A stretch of DNA of 64,000 nucleotides from Woeseiaceae bacterium (GTDB taxonomy: Bacteria; Pseudomonadota; Gammaproteobacteria; Steroidobacterales; Woeseiaceae): positions 28,070 to 92,069 of the forward strand of contig JAJFKV010000043.1 of the NCBI GenBank assembly GCA_021773055.1, written 5' to 3'. A model generated the notes under the pieces. It made no database searches. It was not told the DNA's origin and was given only the letters and a program-made list of their open reading frames with translations. This document shows, piece by piece, positions 58,432 through 64,000 of the stretch. A program made the position numbers and the translations under genes. Position 1 is the first letter of the stretch. Each line of letters opens with the position of its first letter.

Positions 58432-59616
58432 GTGCGAATTCCTATTCAAGCGGCAACGGGCAGCTCGTATAATCCCCGGCATTGCTTTTCCCAGCGGTAA
58501 TCATCCAGGCGAGCGATCTTTCGGTCCGCGATACCGCCTTTCGGGTCGGGGGGGTACCGGCGAGGCCGCGATGGGCACGTTCATGGTTGTAATAATCCTT
58601 GAACAGACCCAATTTCCGCTCCAGATCGAGAGCACCCCAAAAGGGCACCTGATCGAGGTACTCTCGCCGCACCGTGCCGATCAATCTTTCGACAAATGGA
58701 TGTGACAATGGAACGAAAGGCACGGTCTTCACTTCCATCACCTCGAGAATCCGCAGGTTGGCATTCCATTGGTGGAATCGAAATAGCGGATCGTTGTCCA
58801 AACTCAGATACTGCGGTCCCAACGAACTGCCGATGATGCTGTTGAACATGCGGCACACTATGGGTCCGTCGACTGCGCCTGCATGGACAGCAAAGCCAGT
58901 GACTCGCCGTGTATATTGATCCATGACAACCATCACCCAGTGCGACTTGAGGATAAGCGATTCACATCGAAACAGATCCACACTCCACAAACTGTCTTTA
59001 CTGTGGCCGAGGAATGAGAGCCAGGACGGGCCATTCGAGCCAGGCTCCGGCCGGTAATGCTTGGCCAGTGCGCGACGAACTACGTCTTTATCAATCTCTA
59101 TGTTGAAGGCCAGGGCAATCTGATCGGCGATCCGTTGGTAACCGAAATTTGGATTTCTGCGCTTCGTCTCGACAATAGCTGAAACGAGTTCTGGGGAAGG
59201 TCCCGTGGGGCCGGGCTTGCCGCGATTTTTCGGTGTAAACAGAAGACGGTACTTTCGTTTCACCAAAGCTCGGTGGAAGCTGAGGATTGTGGAGGGTCTC
59301 AAGACAATGGCTGATCGTAATACGCGGGTAGGGCGCATCAAGATTGCACACAGCCCAGCAATAATCCGGTCTGCCGGCTGTAGGACCGGCGCTCGTGCAT
59401 GGCAGCGATTGAGGATCAGAAGCTGATGTTTCACGAGCAGTGATTCGGCGACGACGGATCGAGCACCGCCCGGCCCGAACAAGCGGGCAACCGTTACGAC
59501 AAGGTGTATGAAAAGGATGGCGAGATCACGTATCACTGATTCATCGTAACTAAAATGCCGCAATTGACAAGACTTGGAAATCTGTTGAATTTGTGCCAAG
59601 AATTAGGAATTCGCAC
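58432..59616 (-). mobile_element. Complete IS with short terminal inverted repeats
   Basis: The ends share GTGCGAATTCCTA in inverted orientation (left from 58432, right ending 59616), giving an element of about 1185 bp with one transposase gene. I see no clear target duplication. It lies between attR and the older att-like remnant at 59.63 kb. Confidence 0.75.
58442..59536 (-). CDS. DDE (rve-type) transposase
   Basis: A retroviral-integrase-fold transposase with a helix-turn-helix region, VLRPSTILSFHRALVKRKY, and an rve core. The catalytic residues are Asp in LWSVDLFRC, Asp in YLSLDNDPLF and Glu in HPFVERLIGTVRRE. It ends FKDYYNHERAHRGLAGTPP, typical of IS3/IS481-like cores. I take GTG 59536 as the start because residues before it fall in the terminal repeat region; ATG 59599 is also in frame. 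It appears intact. Confidence 0.85.
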   Translation of the reverse strand: MIRDLAILFIHLVVTVARLFGPGGARSVVAESLLVKHQLLILNRCHARAPVLQPADRIIAGLCAILMRPTRVLRSAIVLRPSTILSFHRALVKRKYRLLFTPKNRGKPGPTGPSPELVSAIVETKRRNPNFGYQRIADQIALAFNIEIDKDVVRRALAKHYRPEPGSNGPSWLSFLGHSKDSLWSVDLFRCESLILKSHWVMVVMDQYTRRVTGFAVHAGAVDGPIVCRMFNSIIGSSLGPQYLSLDNDPLFRFHQWNANLRILEVMEVKTVPFVPLSHPFVERLIGTVRREYLDQVPFWGALDLERKLGLFKDYYNHERAHRGLAGTPPTRKAVSRTERSLAWMITAGKSNAGDYTSCPLPLE

Positions 59617-59633
59617 TCCACAGGCCGAAGGCC

Positions 59634-59720
59634 CATCTCTCCGGGTGCGCCATTAAAATCCAAGGGTTACATCATTATTGGTGTAACCCTTTGTGTTTTC
59701 GGTAGCAGCATGGGTAGCAA
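59634..59720. repeat. Second, diverged tRNA-end and integrase-tail remnant
   Basis: ATCTCTCCGGG-GCGCCA at 59634-59652 matches the tRNA-Arg end with one change. The following bases parallel the sequence just beyond attL: an AAGGGTTA stem (59662-59671 with 59682-59691) around ATTATT-like bases, then a GGTAGCA pair 12 bp apart. This is what remains of an attachment junction plus the 3' end of a different integrase, so another element probably used the same tRNA earlier. Confidence 0.6.
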
Positions 59721-59765
59721 TACGAGTCATTAGTTGCGCAAGTAGAAATGTCCGAATAGCCTTGC

Positions 59766-62600
59766 CTATTCAGTCGGCGGCTCAACAATCACAATACCGC
59801 TCGGTCCAAACTTCCTTTCGAACCAATCTATAAACTCGTCAATACTGGGTCGGTCAACACCTCTAAGATTCTTGATCGCGGCCCTCGCCTGATCCGAGTA
59901 ACCATTTTTTTGCAATGAATAAACATATAGTTCTGACGCTGATTCTGACAAGCTTTGAAAAGGTCTCACATAGTCATTTGCATACATTAACGCTGTCTCA
60001 AAATTTCGTTCTGATGCATGTTTCCGTGCCAATTCCAGTGCGAATTCTTCGCGATAGCCGTTTTGATCCAGTTGTCCAGCAATAATATTTTGAGTGTCGT
60101 GATCGCTCTCGAGGAGCCATAGCGGGAGCGTTGTCAGCGACGTATTCATTAGCAAATTGTCAATTGACTCCCACAGATAGGGGTCCGCTTCGTGTTGGTA
60201 GATGTCATTGGTGAATCGGTTTTTGATTAATCGATCATATTCGAAAAACCGGTCACTCTTTTTCACGAGCTCGGCTGGCCAATATTGATTTATCAGCGCG
60301 CTATGCCTAAATCGCTCGCGTCGTGCGCCTTCGTCCATTAGCAGGTCGTACGTTTCATCAAAGCCCGGGGACATCACCAGTTGTGATGATATGCGCGACG
60401 GATAGTTGTCAGTCACTGGCACGACGTCTGCAGTCAATTCAGTCAAAAAAACGGAATCTGCCATGAACAGGGACCCCAATTGTTCAGGTGATTCCAAACC
60501 AAGTGCAATCAGTTCTTTCTCTACGGTCGGATCGCGCCATTGCGCCGTAAACTGTTCGACATCGAGTCGAGAGTTTGCTCCTTTGGAGCCTAGCAGCATC
60601 CAGTCTAATCCGGCTCCGGACCAAAGCGAGCAGTCTACGAAGGCGTTGCAAAATGCCTTGATGATAGACAACGTGTCGGAAGTCCTTAACTGATGGACGG
60701 GCAGCCAATAGCTGGTGTAGCCGCCCGGATTGAGTCGTGTGTGGATTAACTCGAAATACTCCTGAGAGTAGAGGTTTACGACACCAGCATTTTTCGGGGG
60801 CGGCGGTTCTGATGTAATCAGATCGTAGTACCGAGAGGTTGTATTGAGAAAGAACCGACCGTCCTCTACATGTACTTGCACGCGTTCATCGCGTAGTGGA
60901 TTTTCATCTCCAGGATGAACTACTTCACTCAGCTCGAGAATATCCTCGGAGATGTCAACGACATCAATGTTTTGTATCGCTCTTGAGTCCGTGAGTGCTT
61001 TTGCAGTCGAGCCTACTCCAAAGCTGATGAGCAGGGCATTCTGCGTGTCTGGTCTAAGTGCCAGCGGCAGGTACACGTAGAGTTTCATGTAACGCTTTGC
61101 CGCTGTAGTAGTGGCAGACATCGAATGGCCGTTGGTGACTAAGCGATAGTAATTCGGTTCGCCGAAAGCGTCGTGGCTGTAGTAACGAATTGTCTCAGTA
61201 AGACCCTCGCGGGTCGTGATCAAGGTGTGGTTTGGCAACGCAGAAACTTTGACGTTCAAATATGACGATTGCATCAAGCCAAATGGAAATACGAGCAGCG
61301 ATATCGCAGCCGCTGCAATTGTGCCATGACCCGATAGAATTGTTGCCCGCGACTTCAGTGCCTTGCGCGGAACGACAAAAGCCACCAAACAATACGTAGC
61401 TGCAATGAGGAAGAATGACGACTCCATTCCGAGCACTGGCAGCAGTATGAATCCGGCAATAAGCGAACCGAGCATCGCACCAATCGTATTGTAGAACGTA
61501 GCGATTCCTGCTGTCCGTGCCGACGAGCCGAGATTCTCCTTAACCGCACGGTTCACCATCGTAAACGCGGCGCCCGATAAGAAAGCAGTCGGAAACATGA
61601 GGAATGAAGCAAACGTAATAAACGCGACAGTCGTCGTATCGTATTGGTCGCGATAGGAAGAGAAGAGGTCGTAGCCCCAATACGTCAAAACGACAAGCGT
61701 TGCAGATACTGCGGTTACATGTTGCAGCCATCGATACGCTCGATCGTCGCGTTGAAACAGATACGCGGCGGCAAGACCACCGGCTGCTATTCCAGCAAGA
61801 ACGACCGCGAGCATTGCGGCAAAAATCAGACTAGTGCCGTCATGAGTCAGGAGTAGGAATCGAAACCAGATAATTTCCAAGGCCAACATCAATGCCCCAG
61901 ACATGAATGCAACCGCGATATAGCGGCGGGTAATTGCGTCGATCGTCTGCGAGTCTGCAGCTGTCGGAGGCGAGGGGCGTGATGTCGTTTCGTTGGTCGT
62001 CGAGTATCGTAGCGCAATGAATACGGCCACCAAATTCAGCACCAATGCGAACAAACCGCTGTCTGTTATGCCCAGGGCCGGGACCAAGAAAAGTTCGGCG
62101 CTAAGTGCGCCGGTCATCGCTCCAAGCGTGTTCCAGCCGTAGAGCCAACCGATATTGGCGCCAAAGTTTTCGTATTGACGTGAAAGGGCCTGGGCAAGGA
62201 CCGGCAAGGTTGCTCCCATCGCAATGGCCGGAACCATGAGTACCGAGAAGGCTATCGTCAGTCGCATTGCATTTAGCAACAATGGCGTGTCCGTAAGGCC
62301 GCCGAGGACTGGTCCGATAACGCTTGAAAATAGCGGCAGCAACAGGACTACCATCAACCCACCAATGCCTATGGCTAATTCGAGCGCAGCATAGACGCGC
62401 ACCGGGCGAGAAATGCGCCCGTGCATCCGGGCGACAAGACCGTTGCCCAACGCCAGGCCGCCCATAAATGCAGCCAATACAAGGCTTGCACTCCATACAC
62501 TGTTGCCAAGGGAAAGTCCGGCCAGTCGAAACCACAGTGATTCGAACACCAGAGCGGAAACGCCGGAGAGAAAGAAAATTACGGCAAGGAGTGCGCGCAT
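59766..62600 (-). CDS. Fused MFS-like / spermidine-synthase-like membrane protein
   Basis: A 944-residue protein. About 14 membrane segments (residues 1-455) are followed by a spermidine-synthase-like methyltransferase-fold domain (about 465-740). That domain has LVTNGHSMSATT, the nucleotide loop LLISFGVGSTAKAL near 532-545, VVDISEDILELS and the YDLITSEPPPP motif. A helical C-terminal tail follows. Such fusions are widespread but uncharacterised. Whether they make polyamines is unclear, since they lack several spermidine-synthase substrate residues. ATG 62600 is favoured over 62627. No gene is seen in 62628-62744. Confidence 0.85.
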   Translation of the reverse strand: MRALLAVIFFLSGVSALVFESLWFRLAGLSLGNSVWSASLVLAAFMGGLALGNGLVARMHGRISRPVRVYAALELAIGIGGLMVVLLLPLFSSVIGPVLGGLTDTPLLLNAMRLTIAFSVLMVPAIAMGATLPVLAQALSRQYENFGANIGWLYGWNTLGAMTGALSAELFLVPALGITDSGLFALVLNLVAVFIALRYSTTNETTSRPSPPTAADSQTIDAITRRYIAVAFMSGALMLALEIIWFRFLLLTHDGTSLIFAAMLAVVLAGIAAGGLAAAYLFQRDDRAYRWLQHVTAVSATLVVLTYWGYDLFSSYRDQYDTTTVAFITFASFLMFPTAFLSGAAFTMVNRAVKENLGSSARTAGIATFYNTIGAMLGSLIAGFILLPVLGMESSFFLIAATYCLVAFVVPRKALKSRATILSGHGTIAAAAISLLVFPFGLMQSSYLNVKVSALPNHTLITTREGLTETIRYYSHDAFGEPNYYRLVTNGHSMSATTTAAKRYMKLYVYLPLALRPDTQNALLISFGVGSTAKALTDSRAIQNIDVVDISEDILELSEVVHPGDENPLRDERVQVHVEDGRFFLNTTSRYYDLITSEPPPPKNAGVVNLYSQEYFELIHTRLNPGGYTSYWLPVHQLRTSDTLSIIKAFCNAFVDCSLWSGAGLDWMLLGSKGANSRLDVEQFTAQWRDPTVEKELIALGLESPEQLGSLFMADSVFLTELTADVVPVTDNYPSRISSQLVMSPGFDETYDLLMDEGARRERFRHSALINQYWPAELVKKSDRFFEYDRLIKNRFTNDIYQHEADPYLWESIDNLLMNTSLTTLPLWLLESDHDTQNIIAGQLDQNGYREEFALELARKHASERNFETALMYANDYVRPFQSLSESASELYVYSLQKNGYSDQARAAIKNLRGVDRPSIDEFIDWFERKFGPSGIVIVEPPTE

Positions 62601-62744
62601 AATCGTAGCATATGGTCCAAATGGCACACTCTAACCGCCGTTGTTCACAAACAGAAGTAATCAATTCCGTTTGTGTGACCGGTGTATCTCATTTGATGAA
62701 GGTCCGCAGTTTGCAAGCGCCATTCCGGCAGACGGAAATGGCGG

Positions 62745-63860
62745 CTGTGCCTATCGTTTAATCGTCCGCGTTGATTCTTCTGGATTTTTTCGAGTCTCCC
62801 GGTTAGCGTCGGCAGATGACTAAATGGCTCTTGATTCTCCTACATTCGCTTGTCTCGCTGTTCCGCATTCGTCGCGACATGGTTTTCGAGAATCTGCTGC
62901 TGCGTCAGCAGTTGGCAGTCACGAAGGAGAAGGGTGTTCGACCTCAGCTCTCACAGACTGATCGGTCGTTCTGGGTACTCGTTTCGAAACTGTGGCCCAC
63001 GTGGCGAGACGCTCTGTACATCGTCAAACCGGAAACCGTCATTCGGTGGCACCGAGAAGGGTTTCGGCGGTATTGGGCCCGAAAGTGCCGGCACAAAGGG
63101 CGACCAGGACTCAATCCGGAGATCAAGCTGTTGATTAAACGAATGAGCCAGGCAAATCCCCTTTGGGGTGCACCGAGGATCCACGGGGAACTGCTGAAGC
63201 TTGGAATCGAGGTATCTCAGACGACTGTAGCCAAGTACCTGGTTCGAGTGAGGAAGCCACCGTCACAGACCTGGCGCACATTTCTGGAAAATCACGCCGA
63301 GGACATCATTGCCACGGACTTTTTCACCGTGCCAACAGCGACATTCCGGGTGTTATTTGTGCTGGTCGTACTCAGTCACGATCGGCGAGATATTTTGCAC
63401 TTCAATGTGACCGAATCGCCGACAGCAGAGTGGACGGCACGGCAGATCATTGAGGCAGTCGGTCTGGATGAGGTGCCGAAATACCTCATTCGAGATCGAG
63501 ACAGAAAATTCAGTGCGTGTTTTAGCCAGAAAGTCAGCACTGCTGGTCTGACGGAAGTTTTGACTGCGCCGGCCTCGCCTTGGCAGAACGCGTACGCCGA
63601 ACGTGTTATTGGCACAATTCGTCGGGAGTGCCTGGATCACCCGATTGTCCTCGGGAAGCGGCATCTACGGCGCACTGTTCGAAGGTATGTCGATTATTAC
63701 AACAGCGTCCGCACACACCTGTCGCTGAAAAAAGATGCGCCGAAAGGGCGGCTCGTTCAGTTCCCAAACCGCGGCGCAATCCGTTCCCGCCGACATTGTG
63801 GCGGCCTACATCACGAGTACTACCGTCGGGCGGCTTAGGATGAATAAACGATAGGCACAG
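62745..63860 (+). mobile_element. Complete IS with 23-bp inverted repeats
   Basis: The left end (62745-62767) and right end (63838-63860) are reverse complements at 21 of 23 positions, starting CTGTGCCTATCGTTTA. The element is 1116 bp with one transposase gene. No clear target duplication is seen. A shortened relative lies at 54421-54959. The insertion interrupts the gene read at 63855-64000. Confidence 0.88.
62816..63838 (+). CDS. DDE (rve-type) transposase
   Basis: A 340-residue integrase-core transposase. It has an N-terminal HTH-like region (VKPETVIRWHREGFRRYW), an HTH_21-like NPLWGAPRIHGELLKLG, and catalytic Asp168 in IIATDFF. The second Asp is in LIRDRDRKF and Glu is in NAYAERVIGTIRRE. 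It ends SRRHCGGLHHEYYRRAA, the same end as the deleted copy at 54.5 kb. It appears intact. Confidence 0.88.
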   Translation: MTKWLLILLHSLVSLFRIRRDMVFENLLLRQQLAVTKEKGVRPQLSQTDRSFWVLVSKLWPTWRDALYIVKPETVIRWHREGFRRYWARKCRHKGRPGLNPEIKLLIKRMSQANPLWGAPRIHGELLKLGIEVSQTTVAKYLVRVRKPPSQTWRTFLENHAEDIIATDFFTVPTATFRVLFVLVVLSHDRRDILHFNVTESPTAEWTARQIIEAVGLDEVPKYLIRDRDRKFSACFSQKVSTAGLTEVLTAPASPWQNAYAERVIGTIRRECLDHPIVLGKRHLRRTVRRYVDYYNSVRTHLSLKKDAPKGRLVQFPNRGAIRSRRHCGGLHHEYYRRAA

Positions 63861-64000
63861 TCTCTGGTTGCGAAAATCTTAGATTTATATGCCAAGCCGT
63901 TCCCACTTGTCAGTACCCCGCCGGCGTCTGACAACGACAGTGGTGGTGGCGCATTCGTTTGGTTGACTTTCGTGCTGCTTTTGTTTTCATGCCTGGTTTA
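63855..64000 (+). pseudogene. 3' part of a GlyGly-CTERM protein interrupted by the IS (runs off window)
   Basis: An open frame continues from inside the right IS repeat to the window end. Its visible end, SDNDSGGGAFVWLTFVLLL..., is a Ser/Asp linker, a triple glycine and a hydrophobic span. This is the pattern of a GlyGly-CTERM signal processed by rhombosortase for surface proteins of Gammaproteobacteria. The basic tail expected next lies beyond the window. The 5' part of the gene is not recognisable left of the IS, so it is probably inactivated. Confidence 0.6.

Overview
The window looks like a chromosomal segment of a free-living gammaproteobacterium, probably from an uncultured or poorly sampled lineage. 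The evidence is gene order: ftsZ-lpxC-dciA-M23 peptidase-secA-mutT-zapD, then coaE-pilD-pilC-pilB-pilA-pilR-pilS, then recA-recX-alaS-csrA-tRNA-Ser-tRNA-Arg. All three are classic gammaproteobacterial arrangements. I cannot name a species from sequence alone.

Positions 1-42.9 kb are core chromosome. They hold the end of the division/cell-wall cluster (ftsZ, lpxC), a clear cyclic-di-GMP-I riboswitch ahead of an M23 murein peptidase, secA, a type IV pilus block read leftward with a textbook sigma-54 promoter ahead of pilA, and an inserted GT-C/TPR membrane protein. Next come sucCD, nadE, bamD, rluD-pgeF, clpB, fmdB-DUF502-aspS, a rhombotarget lipoprotein convergent with mutS, a glycosyltransferase-SDR-pncC-thpR run of overlapping genes, and recA (with a LexA box)-recX-alaS-csrA. 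Two intergenic gaps carry long near-perfect hairpins. The pair between recX and alaS has loops complementary to each other over 17 nt, and a third hairpin after clpB has a related loop.

At 42.8 kb a tRNA-Arg gene is the attachment site of a genomic island of about 15.5 kb (42836-58343). It is bounded by a 48-bp direct repeat of the tRNA 3' half. Just inside each boundary lies a pair of TTTCCGACA repeats spaced 11 bp, likely integrase arm sites. The left end carries a recombination module (tRNA-type integrase, small DNA-binding protein, unknown protein, second tyrosine recombinase). Cargo includes an FRG-domain protein, small membrane proteins, a DUF5677-like protein, a DUF7661-like protein, two hydrolases, a BlaI/M56-TonB regulatory pair with its operator, an internally deleted IS copy, a SEC-C/TPR protein, a TacAT-type toxin-antitoxin pair and a truncated antitoxin.

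Right of the island the chromosome is scarred. There is a complete IS (58432-59616) and a second, diverged tRNA-end/integrase-tail remnant at 59.63 kb, suggesting an older element used the same tRNA. Beyond it lie a fused MFS/spermidine-synthase-like protein and another IS with 23-bp inverted repeats (62745-63860). That IS has cut into a gene whose last visible codons encode a GlyGly-CTERM sorting signal.
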